Shown here: positions 55,669-64,000 of the stretch, one piece after another
How the letters are laid out: the number at the start of each line of letters is the position of its first letter
Numbering within the stretch: the stretch's first letter is position 1
From: Aquisediminimonas profunda
GTDB lineage: Bacteria; Pseudomonadota; Alphaproteobacteria; Sphingomonadales; Sphingomonadaceae
DNA: 64,000 bases
Direction: 5' to 3'
Assembly (NCBI RefSeq): GCF_019443285.1
Contig: NZ_CP080327.1
Span: forward strand, 2,786,001 to 2,850,000
Position numbers and translations under genes: made by a program
The notes under the pieces: model-generated
Database searches by the model: none
What the model was told of the DNA's origin: nothing
The model's input: the letters and a program-made list of their open reading frames with translations, nothing else

Positions 55669-57084
55669 TTATCGCTTGAACATGCCAGGCGGCAGCCCGG
55701 GGATTCCCCCCGGAGCCCCTCCGCCCATCAATCCTCCGAGCCCGCCGCCCTTGCCAAGCAGCGCGCCCAATCCCTTCATCCCGCCCATCTTGCGGAGCCG
55801 CTTCATTGCGGTGCTCATCTCCTGATGCATCTTGAGCAGCTTGTTCACCTCCTGGACTGTCGTCCCGGACCCGTTGGCGATACGGATCTTGCGCTTTGCG
55901 TTGACCAGCTCGGGCTTGGAGCGTTCTTTGGGCGTCATTGAGCCGATCATCGCGTCCATTCGGATGAGGATCCGGTCGTCGACCCCAGACTGCGCCATGG
56001 CCGCCTGTGCCTTCTTCATGCCGGGGATCATGCCCATCAAGGCGCCCATGCCGCCCATGCGCCGCATCTGGCCCAATTGCGCGCGCAGGTCGTTCATGTC
56101 GAACTGGCCCTTGGCCATCTTGGCCGCGAGCGCCTCGGCTTCATCCTGCTGGATTGTCTCGGCGGCGCGCTCGACGAGGCTGACGACGTCGCCCATGCCA
56201 AGAATGCGGCCCGCGACGCGCTCCGGATGGAAGACGTCCAACCCGTCAAGCTTTTCGCCTGTCCCAACGAACTTGATCGGCTTGCCTGTGACGGCACGCA
56301 TCGACAGGGCAGCGCCACCGCGCGCGTCGCCATCCATGCGCGTCAGCACGACGCCTGTCAGCGAAACCTGTTCGCCGAATGATTTCGCGACATTGACCGC
56401 ATCCTGACCAGTCAAGGCGTCAACGACAAGAAGCACTTCATCCGGTGCGGATACCTGCGCGACGGCCTTCATCTCGTCCATCAGCTGGGCATCGACATGA
56501 AGGCGCCCGGCCGTATCAAGCATCAGGACATCAAAGCCTTGAAGCTTCGCAGCCTGCATGGCCCGTCTGGCAATATCGACGGGTTGCTGGCCGGCAACAA
56601 CCGGAAGCGTTGCAACGCCAATCTGCTCACCCAGCACAGCAAGCTGTTCCTGTGCCGCCGGCCGATTGACGTCGAGCGAGGCCATCAGGACCTTCTTGCG
56701 ATCCTTTTCCGAGAGCTTTTTCGCAATCTTGGCCGTTGTCGTCGTCTTACCCGAGCCCTGCAGCCCGACCATCATGATGATCGCAGGTGGCGTTACCGCC
56801 AGTTCAAGGTCAGCAGCCTCACTGCCGAGCATTTCGACGAGCGCATCGTTGACGATCTTCACGACCTGCTGGCCGGGCGTGATCGATTTCAGGACGGACT
56901 GACCAACCGCCTTGTCAGTGACACTGTCAATGAAGGACCGTACAACAGGCAGAGCGACATCCGCTTCGAGAAGCGCGATCCGCACTTCGCGCATGGCTTC
57001 GCGCACATCGGATTCGTTGAGCGCACCGCGGCCACGCAGCCGGTCAAAGACCCCGCCCAGCCGATCGCTCAAACTCTCGAACAT
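55669..57084 (-). CDS. ffh: Signal recognition particle GTPase Ffh (SRP54)
   Basis: Binds signal sequences of nascent membrane proteins and 4.5S RNA. The 471-residue protein has the N domain, G domain with GLQGSGKTTTTAK (G1), DTAGRL (G3) and TRMDGDARGG, and the Met-rich M domain from about residue 300 (MRRMGGMGALMGMIPGMKK) ending in a Gly/Pro/Met tail. Its receptor gene ftsY lies 4 kb downstream on the other strand. First gene of the ribosomal operon. Confidence 0.97.
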   Translation of the reverse strand: MFESLSDRLGGVFDRLRGRGALNESDVREAMREVRIALLEADVALPVVRSFIDSVTDKAVGQSVLKSITPGQQVVKIVNDALVEMLGSEAADLELAVTPPAIIMMVGLQGSGKTTTTAKIAKKLSEKDRKKVLMASLDVNRPAAQEQLAVLGEQIGVATLPVVAGQQPVDIARRAMQAAKLQGFDVLMLDTAGRLHVDAQLMDEMKAVAQVSAPDEVLLVVDALTGQDAVNVAKSFGEQVSLTGVVLTRMDGDARGGAALSMRAVTGKPIKFVGTGEKLDGLDVFHPERVAGRILGMGDVVSLVERAAETIQQDEAEALAAKMAKGQFDMNDLRAQLGQMRRMGGMGALMGMIPGMKKAQAAMAQSGVDDRILIRMDAMIGSMTPKERSKPELVNAKRKIRIANGSGTTVQEVNKLLKMHQEMSTAMKRLRKMGGMKGLGALLGKGGGLGGLMGGGAPGGIPGLPPGMFKR

Positions 57085-57318
57085 CCGTTCGCTCCGTTCC
57101 CTTTAGCCCAAAACACAAAGCGCCGGCGGACGAAACCTCGTCGGCCAGCGTCGCCCTTGGGCGGCCAAATTCATGCTTTCCGGTTGAAAAGCTTGGGCGC
57201 GCCTAGCGAAAGATGAGGCGAAGGTCAATCGACCGGTATGACTATTCGCCTTAACGCCTTCTTCATTCACCCAAATTAGTCTGATCGTTCATAAACTCAC
57301 ACTGGGGGCAAAACGACA

Positions 57319-58983
57319 GTGCGAACCATGCTCATGCGCGGAGAGGCTGCTGGCGAAACTGCCACTCGAGCCGCCCAGAAGGATATCTTCACGGGAGCCG
57401 TCGTCATTGCCGCGATCATCATGTTCGTCGGCACCGGCACATCTGCGCTAACGTCAACCATCGACTTCATTACTGGCGTTGGCGGGGGCAGCGACCGCAC
57501 ACTGACAATTGCCCTTTTTCTCAATATCGCGCTGATCCTGTTCGGGTGGCGGCGCTACAATGATCTTTCGGCGGAGATTGAAGAGCGCAAGGCTGCCGAG
57601 GAACGAGCCCGTTCGCTCGCCCTCCGCGATCCGCTGACGGGCTTCCATAATCGTCGGTCACTCTTTGAGAATGGCGCTGAGATGCTCGCCAAGGCAGGAC
57701 GCCGCGACAAGGCTGTCGCGATGCTCCTGCTCGATCTCGATCATTTCAAGAACATCAACGACATGCACGGTCACGCCGTCGGCGATGCCCTTTTGCGCGC
57801 AGTTGCCGCCGAAATTGCCAAGCTCATGCCGCCGAACTCGCTTGCAGCAAGGCTTGGCGGGGATGAATTCGCCTGTTGTTTCATGTTCGATCTGGCCAAT
57901 CGGGAAATAGTCGACCGGATTGCCGATGCCATTGTGACACGCTTGTCGCAGCCCTTCGATGCGGACGGCATCTTTACGCACATCAGTGTTTCGCTGGGCA
58001 TAGCCCACTCAGCGGGGGACTGTGCGGATGTCGATGCCCTGATGCGGCGCGCAGACATAGCCATGTACGCGGCCAAGCATCAGGGCCGGAATCGAACGGC
58101 TTGGTTTGACACGTCCATGGAAATTGCCCTCCAGCAGCGTAACGACACGGAAAGCGGGATGCGCAGCGGAATCCCGAATGGCGAATTTGTTCCCTATTTC
58201 GAAAAACAGATTGACCTGACCACCGGACGCCTTGGGGGATTCGAAATGCTTGCGCGCTGGGAACACCCCACGCGTGGAACGATCCTTCCGGACCAGTTCA
58301 TCGCGATCGCCGAAGAAACCGGCATGATCGCCGACCTCTCGATTTCGGTCATGCGTCAGGCCCTTCTGGAAGCGAAAGCGTGGGACCCGTCGCTGATCGT
58401 TTCGGTCAACATCTCGCCAGCCCAATTGAAGGACCCCTGGCTGGCGCAGAAGATCGTGAAATTGTTGGTTGAAACAGGATATCCGGCAAACCGGCTGGAA
58501 ATCGAAATCACCGAGACTTCCCTTTTCGAAAATCTGGCGCTGGCCCAGTCAATCGTCGGAAGCCTAAAGAATCAGGGCATCCGCCTTGCTCTTGACGATT
58601 TTGGCACGGGCTACAGTTCACTCGCGCACTTGCGCGCACTTCCCTTTGACAGAATCAAGATCGACAAGAGTTTTGTCGTCTCTATCCTCGACAATCCGGA
58701 AAGCGCCGCCATCGTCAATGCGATCACGCGTCTTGGTGACAGCCTCGGCCTTTCTGTAACAGCCGAGGGCATTGAAGATGCCGCCATAGAAGAACGCTTG
58801 CGTCAGTTGGGCTGTCACAAGGGCCAAGGCTGGCATTTTGGTCGTCCCATGTCGATCGGCCAAACCCGGATGTTGTTGGCAGAGCGTAACTTGCTTCCCT
58901 CTATGAGAGCGGAAGCGCCAACCGGCTCACGGCAGATTGAGGATCCGACTCCGCTAGAGGATGAGTTCCGCAAGCAGGCCTGA
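57319..58983 (+). CDS. Membrane GGDEF-EAL protein
   Basis: A 554-residue c-di-GMP enzyme with two N-terminal membrane helices (about 28-50 and 61-77), a short coiled coil, a GGDEF domain with intact GGDEF (180-184), and an EAL domain with EML (309-311) in place of EAL plus DDFGTGYSSL and AEGIE. No RxxD inhibitory site precedes GGDEF. Cyclase activity looks possible and phosphodiesterase residues are retained, so activity may be dual or one may dominate. GTG at 57319 follows GGGGG; ATGs at 57328 and 57334 are alternatives. Confidence 0.9.
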   Translation: MRTMLMRGEAAGETATRAAQKDIFTGAVVIAAIIMFVGTGTSALTSTIDFITGVGGGSDRTLTIALFLNIALILFGWRRYNDLSAEIEERKAAEERARSLALRDPLTGFHNRRSLFENGAEMLAKAGRRDKAVAMLLLDLDHFKNINDMHGHAVGDALLRAVAAEIAKLMPPNSLAARLGGDEFACCFMFDLANREIVDRIADAIVTRLSQPFDADGIFTHISVSLGIAHSAGDCADVDALMRRADIAMYAAKHQGRNRTAWFDTSMEIALQQRNDTESGMRSGIPNGEFVPYFEKQIDLTTGRLGGFEMLARWEHPTRGTILPDQFIAIAEETGMIADLSISVMRQALLEAKAWDPSLIVSVNISPAQLKDPWLAQKIVKLLVETGYPANRLEIEITETSLFENLALAQSIVGSLKNQGIRLALDDFGTGYSSLAHLRALPFDRIKIDKSFVVSILDNPESAAIVNAITRLGDSLGLSVTAEGIEDAAIEERLRQLGCHKGQGWHFGRPMSIGQTRMLLAERNLLPSMRAEAPTGSRQIEDPTPLEDEFRKQA

Positions 58984-59033
58984 ACTTTCAGGGATCGCAC
59001 TTTCGCGCCGCTTCGGCTAAGCGCTTCCGCACT

Positions 59034-59840
59034 ATGAAAACGCGGTTCCAAAAGATGCACGGGCTCGGCAATGATTTTGTCGTCATCGACGCGCGCGATG
59101 CAACCGTCCCCATGACCGCGGCGCGCGCTCATGCGATTGCTGACCGGCGAACGGGCATCGGTTGCGACCAGCTGATCTTGCTTGAGCCGTCGCAGGCCGC
59201 AGACGTGAAGATGCGCATCTTCAATGCGGACGGCGGCGAAGTCGAAGCGTGCGGCAATGCGACGCGCTGCATAGCAACGTTGTTGAACGGACCAGCGACT
59301 ATCGAGACGCTTGGCGGGATTCTCCACACCACGCCGAGCGAATCCGGTGCCACAGTGACATTGATGCCACCCGCCTTCGACTGGGAGTTGATCCCGCTCG
59401 CGATGCCAATGGATACTCGCGACATGCCAGTGAACTGGGATGAACTTGAACGTCCCGCTGCCGTCAATGTCGGGAACCCGCATGTCATCTTTTTCGTTCC
59501 GGATTGTGACGCCGTCGATCTTGAGTCCCTTGGCCCGATCATTGAGCACGATCCCCTGTTTCCCCAGCGCGTGAACGTCAATGTTGCCAGCGTGGCGGAC
59601 GAAAATCATCTCAAGCTGAGGGTTTGGGAACGCGGCGCAGGCCTGACGCGCGCCTGCGGAACGGGCGCCTGTGCGACCGCCGTCGCCGCCATACGAGCCG
59701 GGATAGCCCGCTCGCCTGTTCGCGTGACGTTGCCCGGCGGCGATCTCGAGATCGCATGGGAAGACGGGCAGGCAATCCAGATGACCGGCCCGGCAACTCT
59801 CGTTTTTACCGGCGAGACTGACTGGGACAATTTCGGTTGA
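59034..59840 (+). CDS. dapF: Diaminopimelate epimerase
   Basis: Interconverts LL- and meso-diaminopimelate for lysine and peptidoglycan. The 268-residue protein has GNDFVVID and two catalytic cysteines, C73 in ACGNATRC and C208 in RACGTGAC, related by the internal pseudo-symmetry of the family. First gene of a tightly coupled dapF-mtaB-ftsY-ispZ operon. Confidence 0.97.
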   Translation: MKTRFQKMHGLGNDFVVIDARDATVPMTAARAHAIADRRTGIGCDQLILLEPSQAADVKMRIFNADGGEVEACGNATRCIATLLNGPATIETLGGILHTTPSESGATVTLMPPAFDWELIPLAMPMDTRDMPVNWDELERPAAVNVGNPHVIFFVPDCDAVDLESLGPIIEHDPLFPQRVNVNVASVADENHLKLRVWERGAGLTRACGTGACATAVAAIRAGIARSPVRVTLPGGDLEIAWEDGQAIQMTGPATLVFTGETDWDNFG

Positions 59841-61021
59841 GCGTCGAAGTCATCAACTTCGGATGCCGCCTCAACTTGGCGGAAGGCGAAGCCATTCGTG
59901 CCCGACTGAAAGATCAAGTCGATCTGATCGTCGTAAACTCTTGTGCGGTCACCAGCGAAGCAGAACGGCAAGCCCGCCAAGCGATTCGCCGCGCAGCGAA
60001 GCGGCGGCCCGAGGCGAGGATTATCGTGACGGGGTGCGCGGCCGAAACGAACGCAGCCCTGTTTTCAGCAATGCCGGAAGTATCGGAGATTCTTGGCAAC
60101 CGCGCAAAGCGTGGACATTCAAACGCTCCGGCAGTCTCGGGCGTCGGCCATGCGCGTGCCTTTGTAGAGATCCAGAATGGCTGCGATCATAGCTGCACCT
60201 TCTGCATCATTCCGCAAGGACGCGGCGAAAGTCGGTCGATTCCGGCAGGTGCCGTCATTGAGGCCGTTCAAGCGGCGGTGGATCGCGGCCAGCAGGAAAT
60301 CATCCTCACGGGGGTCGACCTGACAAGCTATGGATCGGACCTTCCCGGGCGACCAACACTTGGAAGCCTTGTCGAGCGCGTCCTCCGGCACGTCCCTGCC
60401 CTCCCCCGAATTCGCCTGTCTTCGCTCGACTCCATTGAGATCGACCCGCAACTTGAAGACATCATCGTGAACGAACCGCGCGTTATGCCGCATGTCCATC
60501 TTTCGCTTCAGTCGGGCGACGACATGATCCTGAAGCGCATGAAGCGGCGCCACACACGTGCGCAGGCCGTTGCACTCGTGGATCGACTTAAAAGGCGCCG
60601 ACCCGATATCGCAATTGGCGCCGATATCATCGCAGGGTTTCCCACCGAAGATGAGTCAATGTTCGAGAACAGTCTTAGACTGCTCGACGATTGCGATATT
60701 GTTTTCGGGCATATCTTTCCCTTTTCGCCTCGCCCCGGCACCGCTGCCGCCCGGATGCCGCAGATCGACCGGAAATCTGTCAAGGATCGCGCGGTGCGCC
60801 TTCGGGTGGCTTCAGCCGAACGCAAGTCGCGCTGGTTGGAGTCATTGGTCGGCACGACCCAGAAAGTGCTCTTCGAGCTGGATGGACAGACGGGGCACGC
60901 ACCCAATTTTGCCGACGTCGGCCTTGATCAAAGCCTGTCAGGCGGCAATATGCGCGGCACCATGATTGAAACACTCATTACAAGTTCGGACGGGCAGAAA
61001 CTGTCAGGCATCCCAGCGTGA
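59837..61021 (+). CDS. mtaB: tRNA t6A37 methylthiotransferase MtaB
   Basis: Radical-SAM enzyme adding a methylthio group to t6A37 of tRNA. The 394-residue protein has the N-terminal MTTase cluster Cys (C10, C36, C67) and the radical-SAM CxxxCxxC (C116, C120, C123 in NGCDHSCTFC). Order and size fit MtaB better than MiaB or RimO. Starts at TTG overlapping the dapF stop (TTGA) and ends overlapping the GTG of ftsY (GTGA). Confidence 0.9.
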   Translation: MSVEVINFGCRLNLAEGEAIRARLKDQVDLIVVNSCAVTSEAERQARQAIRRAAKRRPEARIIVTGCAAETNAALFSAMPEVSEILGNRAKRGHSNAPAVSGVGHARAFVEIQNGCDHSCTFCIIPQGRGESRSIPAGAVIEAVQAAVDRGQQEIILTGVDLTSYGSDLPGRPTLGSLVERVLRHVPALPRIRLSSLDSIEIDPQLEDIIVNEPRVMPHVHLSLQSGDDMILKRMKRRHTRAQAVALVDRLKRRRPDIAIGADIIAGFPTEDESMFENSLRLLDDCDIVFGHIFPFSPRPGTAAARMPQIDRKSVKDRAVRLRVASAERKSRWLESLVGTTQKVLFELDGQTGHAPNFADVGLDQSLSGGNMRGTMIETLITSSDGQKLSGIPA

Positions 61022-61944
61022 ACGATACTCCTTGGCACAAGAAGCTGCTTGGCGGCTTCAAGAAGACATCCGAGCGCCTGACTGAAAATCTCACCGGGCT
61101 CGTGACCAAATCGAAGCTCGACTCTGCAACGCTAGACGAGATCGAAGAGGCTCTGATTGTGTCCGACCTTGGGCCTGCAACGGCAGCAGCCGTGCGCTCG
61201 CGGTTGGCCGACAGCAGATATGAACGCGGCATCGACGAAGTGGGTGTTCGCGAAGTCCTTGCTGAGGAGATTGCGAAAGTCCTCGCTCCGGTTGCCGTTC
61301 CCATTGAAATCGAAGCCTTCCCACGGCCGCAGGTCATCCTGGTCATTGGCGTCAACGGCTCAGGCAAGACGACCACAATCGCAAAACTGGCTCATCTGTT
61401 CCTCGAGCAGGATTATGGTGTCATGCTCGCAGCGGGCGATACCTTCCGGGCGGCCGCCATTGGTCAACTAAAAGTATGGGCTGACCGGCTGGGCATTCCG
61501 ATCGTCAGTGGTCCGGAAGGCGGGGACGCCGCAGGTATCGTGTTCGATGCCGTCAAGAAGGCCACGGCGACAGGCATTGATGTGCTGATTGTCGATACAG
61601 CGGGAAGGCTTCAGAACAAACGCGAGTTGATGGATGAGCTCGCCAAGATTCGCCGCGTGCTCGGCCGTATCAACCCTGCGTCTCCGCACAATGTCGTCCT
61701 CGTCCTCGATGCGACGACTGGTCAGAATGCGTTAAGCCAGATCGAGATATTCAAGGAAGTGGCGGGCGTTACTGGACTTGTGATGACAAAACTCGATGGG
61801 ACGGCACGTGGCGGCGTACTTGTGGCAGCAGCAGAAAAATTTGGCCTGCCCATCCATGCGGTCGGAGTTGGTGAAACCCTTGATGACTTGCGGCCTTTCG
61901 ATGCGCAGGAAATGGCGCATGTCATTGCTGGAGCTCAAGCATGA
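61018..61944 (+). CDS. ftsY: Signal recognition particle receptor FtsY
   Basis: SRP receptor GTPase at the inner membrane. The 308-residue protein is a short FtsY with a minimal N-terminal region (no long acidic A domain), then NG domains with GVNGSGKTTTIAKL (G1), GDTFRAAAIGQLK, DTAGRLQNK (G3) and TKLDGTARGG. Partner of Ffh encoded at 55.7-57.1 kb. GTG start overlaps mtaB; stop overlaps the ispZ ATG. Confidence 0.97.
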   Translation: MNDTPWHKKLLGGFKKTSERLTENLTGLVTKSKLDSATLDEIEEALIVSDLGPATAAAVRSRLADSRYERGIDEVGVREVLAEEIAKVLAPVAVPIEIEAFPRPQVILVIGVNGSGKTTTIAKLAHLFLEQDYGVMLAAGDTFRAAAIGQLKVWADRLGIPIVSGPEGGDAAGIVFDAVKKATATGIDVLIVDTAGRLQNKRELMDELAKIRRVLGRINPASPHNVVLVLDATTGQNALSQIEIFKEVAGVTGLVMTKLDGTARGGVLVAAAEKFGLPIHAVGVGETLDDLRPFDAQEMAHVIAGAQA

Positions 61945-62528
61945 ACGCCAAAGTGCCCGCTGCTGCCCCAAGCTGGCTCCCGGCCGCACTCGACTATGCG
62001 CCTCTTGTCCTGTTCTTTATCGGATACAAGCTGCTGGGCGTGCTCGGCGGAACGGCAATATTCATGGTCGCCATCACGGCCGCTGTCCTCATATCCAAAT
62101 GGAAATTGGGTCGCATTTCGCCAATGATGTGGCTGTCGGCCATTCTCGTGATCGTGTTCGGCGGCCTCACGCTTTACCTGCACGATCCCAAGTTCATCCA
62201 GATCAAGCCCACGATCATTTACGCGATCCTATCAGCACTACTCTTCGGCGGGTTGATGCGCGGGCGCGCTCTTCTCAAGACGGTTTTGGAGCATGGCTAT
62301 GACGGTCTGAGCGATCGGGGATGGCTCCTCCTTTCGAGGAACTGGGCATGGTTCTTTGCCGCAATGGCTGTTACGAACGAATTGTTACGCCGGAGCGTCG
62401 GCTTCGATGCCTGGCTGACGATCAAGGTCTGGGGCGTTACGATCCTCACAATCCTGTTCGCGGCTGCCAATGTCCCAATGCTTCTCAGACACGGCCTTGG
62501 CGGCGGCGAGAAGGATTCAGCCCAATAG
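61941..62528 (+). CDS. ispZ: Inner-membrane septation protein A (YciB/IspZ)
   Basis: A 195-residue protein with five or six membrane helices ([60 protein letters not shown] and C-terminal ones), and the [11 protein letters not shown] loop typical of YciB/IspZ proteins implicated in cell division and envelope integrity. Last gene of the dapF operon. Its 3' end overlaps the convergent pspF by 12 nt. Confidence 0.92.
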   Translation: MNAKVPAAAPSWLPAALDYAPLVLFFIGYKLLGVLGGTAIFMVAITAAVLISKWKLGRISPMMWLSAILVIVFGGLTLYLHDPKFIQIKPTIIYAILSALLFGGLMRGRALLKTVLEHGYDGLSDRGWLLLSRNWAWFFAAMAVTNELLRRSVGFDAWLTIKVWGVTILTILFAAANVPMLLRHGLGGGEKDSAQ

Positions 62529-63557
62529 AGCGTGCCGCTTGAGGCAGTGCCGCAGCTGGTCATAACTGAGGTTCAGAGCTTTTGCTGTCGCCCGCTGATT
62601 ATGGCGGTTCTGCGCGAGTGCAGTTTCCAGCAGTTTCCGTTCGTGCGCCAACACTGCGTTGCGTAGATCCCCGACTTCCAAACTATCCTCCGCCGAGGGC
62701 AAGGTGGATGCCGCTGCGGGCGCCTTGGTCTTGTCATCGTCTCGGTTATCGACGCTTCTCATTACGGACCGTGGTCGCCAGGGTGAAGCAAACGGATCAA
62801 ACTCAATCGCATCGACGGGCACATCCGGATCTTCCCAACGATATACGGCGCGCTCGATGACGTTGCGCAGCTCACGAACATTGCCGGGCCAATCATAGGA
62901 TTTCAGCTGGGCAACAGCCTCCTTTGAAAAGCCCGGCCAGCTCGGCCATTCCATTTCGGAAGCCATACGGCGGCCAAAATGATCGGCCAGAACCTCGATA
63001 TCTCCGTCGCGCGCTCTCAGGGGTGGCAAGGTCACGACTTCAAACGCCAGCCGGTCAAGGAGGTCGGCGCGAAAACGTCCCTTATCGACGAGAGCCGGCA
63101 GATGCTCGTTTGTCGCGGCAACAATCCTGACGTCGACACGGATCGGGCGGTTGGAGCCGATGCGCGTGACCTCGCCATATTCAACGGCACGCAGCAGCCG
63201 CTCCTGTGCCGCTGCGGACAATGTCGCGAGCTCATCCAGAAAGAGTGTGCCCCCGTCCGCTTCTTCAAACCTGCCTTCCCGGGTCTTCGTTGCACCGGTG
63301 AAGGCACCAGCTTCATGTCCGAACAGCTCCGCCTCGATGAGCGTTTCAGTCAAGGCAGCACAATTCATCGTGACGAAAGGCCCGTCCCACCGTGGGCTGA
63401 GCCTGTGCAGGCGCTCTGCTACAAGCTCCTTGCCTGTCCCCCGCTCTCCAATCACGAGGACTGGACGGTTGAGCGCGGCTGCTCGACTTGCCCGCTCGAC
63501 ACTATCGAGAAAAGCCCCCGATTCACCCACAAACTGGTTCGTTCTTTCCATGGCCAT
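62517..63557 (-). CDS. pspF: Sigma-54 activator PspF (phage shock protein operon regulator)
   Basis: Enhancer-binding AAA+ protein that opens sigma-54 promoters. The 346-residue protein starts directly with the AAA+ domain (Walker A GERGTGKE, residues 37-44; sigma-54-contacting GAFTGA, 84-89; Walker B GGTLFLDE) and ends with a Fis-type helix-turn-helix ([23 protein letters not shown]). It has no N-terminal regulatory domain, as in PspF, which is instead held inactive by PspA. It diverges from a sigma-54 promoter, its expected target. Two ATGs (63557, 63551) are possible. Confidence 0.93.
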   Translation of the reverse strand: MAMERTNQFVGESGAFLDSVERASRAAALNRPVLVIGERGTGKELVAERLHRLSPRWDGPFVTMNCAALTETLIEAELFGHEAGAFTGATKTREGRFEEADGGTLFLDELATLSAAAQERLLRAVEYGEVTRIGSNRPIRVDVRIVAATNEHLPALVDKGRFRADLLDRLAFEVVTLPPLRARDGDIEVLADHFGRRMASEMEWPSWPGFSKEAVAQLKSYDWPGNVRELRNVIERAVYRWEDPDVPVDAIEFDPFASPWRPRSVMRSVDNRDDDKTKAPAAASTLPSAEDSLEVGDLRNAVLAHERKLLETALAQNRHNQRATAKALNLSYDQLRHCLKRHALLG

Positions 63558-63582
63558 TTATTAGTATTTTTTCCCAATAAAT
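63556..63582. promoter_or_regulatory. AT-rich inverted repeat at the pspF start
   Basis: ATTTATT (63556-63562) and AATAAAT (63576-63582) form a 7-bp dyad with a 13-nt T-rich spacer overlapping the pspF start codon. Could be part of the pspF promoter, a bending site or a self-regulatory element. Confidence 0.3.
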
Positions 63583-63653
63583 AGCAAGAGGAGATAGCAA
63601 AATGGACCGCCTTTTCGCCTGAGATTCGCAGAATTCTGACGAATCCTCAAAGT

Positions 63654-63669
63654 TGGCACGGCTCATGCT
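63654..63669 (+). promoter_or_regulatory. Sigma-54 promoter of the psp locus
   Basis: TGGCACGGCTCATGCT has exact -24 (GG) and -12 (GC) spacing, nearly identical to the pspC promoter at 28252-28267 (both read TTGGCACG at -24). It lies 66 nt upstream of a small secreted-peptide gene and faces away from pspF. Confidence 0.85.
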
Positions 63670-63735
63670 TAGGTAAGGGCAAGTCAGTCACTCAGTGTCA
63701 GACAGTACCCATTCCAAGGTTCAGGGAGACATCAA

Positions 63736-63912
63736 ATGAATACGTACAATGGCTACAACCTCCGCAACAGCATTACCGCCGCCGTTGGCAGCCTGACAGC
63801 CGTTACGTTCAGCATCCTCTTCAGCGCGACCTGCCTGATCGGATCAATTGCCCCCGCCAGTGCCGAGACATCGGCACAGGCACACTCATCAATCATCGTG
63901 CCGCTCGCATGA
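63736..63912 (+). CDS. Small exported peptide gene downstream of sigma-54 promoter
   Basis: A 58-residue open frame, too short for routine tracks: ATG at 63736 with AGGGAG 7 nt before it. The protein has a polar start (MNTYNGYNLRNS), a hydrophobic segment (about 13-39) and an APASA-E signal-peptidase-like site, leaving a mature peptide of only about 15 residues (ETSAQAHSSIIVPLA). No family recognised. It is the first gene after the psp sigma-54 promoter. Alternatively the hydrophobic stretch stays as a membrane anchor, or the frame acts as a leader of the operon. Confidence 0.65.
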   Translation: MNTYNGYNLRNSITAAVGSLTAVTFSILFSATCLIGSIAPASAETSAQAHSSIIVPLA

Positions 63913-63953
63913 ATGACCTGATCCCTGTCGCCCCCCCTCGGCAGGCAAGCCAG

Positions 63954-63983
63954 GGCCGGGAGAGCAGCTTTACTCTCCCGGCC
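63954..63983 (+). terminator. Hairpin after the small psp-locus gene
   Basis: An 11-bp perfect stem (GGCCGGGAGAG... 63954-63964 with 63973-63983) and an 8-nt loop, 41 nt after the small gene's stop. No T-tract follows, so it may be an attenuator, an mRNA stabiliser or a bypassable terminator between the small gene and whatever follows (expected pspA, beyond the window). Confidence 0.5.
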
Positions 63984-64000
63984 AATCGCCCCATCTATTA

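Overview
This is a 64 kb stretch of chromosome from an alphaproteobacterium, most likely a sphingomonad (Sphingomonadales). The grounds are the Zymomonas-like Entner-Doudoroff gene order zwf-edd-glk-eda, the alphaproteobacterial block pckA / chvI-chvG-hprK-rapZ-EIIA-HPr, a ctrA cell-cycle regulator, a carD regulator, and alphaproteobacterial families such as DUF1489. Genes are densely packed, many with 1-14 nt overlaps of stop and start codons. I see no insertion sequence, prophage, CRISPR array or rRNA operon. One tRNA gene (Asn, GTT anticodon) is present.

Layout. 0-5 kb: Entner-Doudoroff operon for glucose catabolism. 5-12 kb: pepA, then lptD-surA-pdxA-rsmA (outer-membrane LPS assembly, periplasmic chaperone, vitamin B6 and ribosome maturation). 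12-16 kb, minus strand: a TPR protein, rsmB, guaB and a CitE-like lyase. 16-19 kb: SPFH/NfeD membrane pair and an M14 peptidase. 19-26 kb: pckA divergent from the ChvGI envelope-stress two-component system, followed by a regulatory PTS (HprK, RapZ, EIIA, HPr) and an rRNA methyltransferase. 26-32 kb: rmuC, a lone pspC, a GFA enzyme, def, recR, fmt-truA.

31.9-38 kb holds the most unusual region. A four-gene minus-strand operon encodes (i) a cytosolic flavoprotein fused to two cyclic-nucleotide-binding domains and a four-[4Fe-4S] ferredoxin module, (ii) a five-helix membrane protein with cytochrome-b-like paired histidines, (iii) an FHA domain joined through one membrane helix to a periplasmic part with ten CxxCH haem sites, and (iv) a CpdA-type cyclic-nucleotide phosphodiesterase. 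A CcmI-like cytochrome c maturation TPR protein diverges from it. Together they look like a cyclic-nucleotide-gated route for electrons from NAD(P)H across the inner membrane.

38-53 kb: a degenerate GGDEF/EAL protein, moaA-nadK, tRNA-Asn, carD, two DUF2807 envelope proteins, mgtE, a luciferase-like monooxygenase, ctrA, a hydrolase/GFA pair, a TraB-like secreted protein and a DDAH-like hydrolase. A 22-bp palindromic operator candidate occurs at the same distance before two of the envelope-protein genes. 53-63 kb: asd, the ffh-rpsP-rimM-trmD-rplS operon, a second GGDEF/EAL protein and dapF-mtaB-ftsY-ispZ. The window ends with pspF and a sigma-54 promoter driving a very small secreted-peptide gene. 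A second near-identical sigma-54 promoter sits before the lone pspC at 28 kb, so the phage-shock regulon appears split between two loci.
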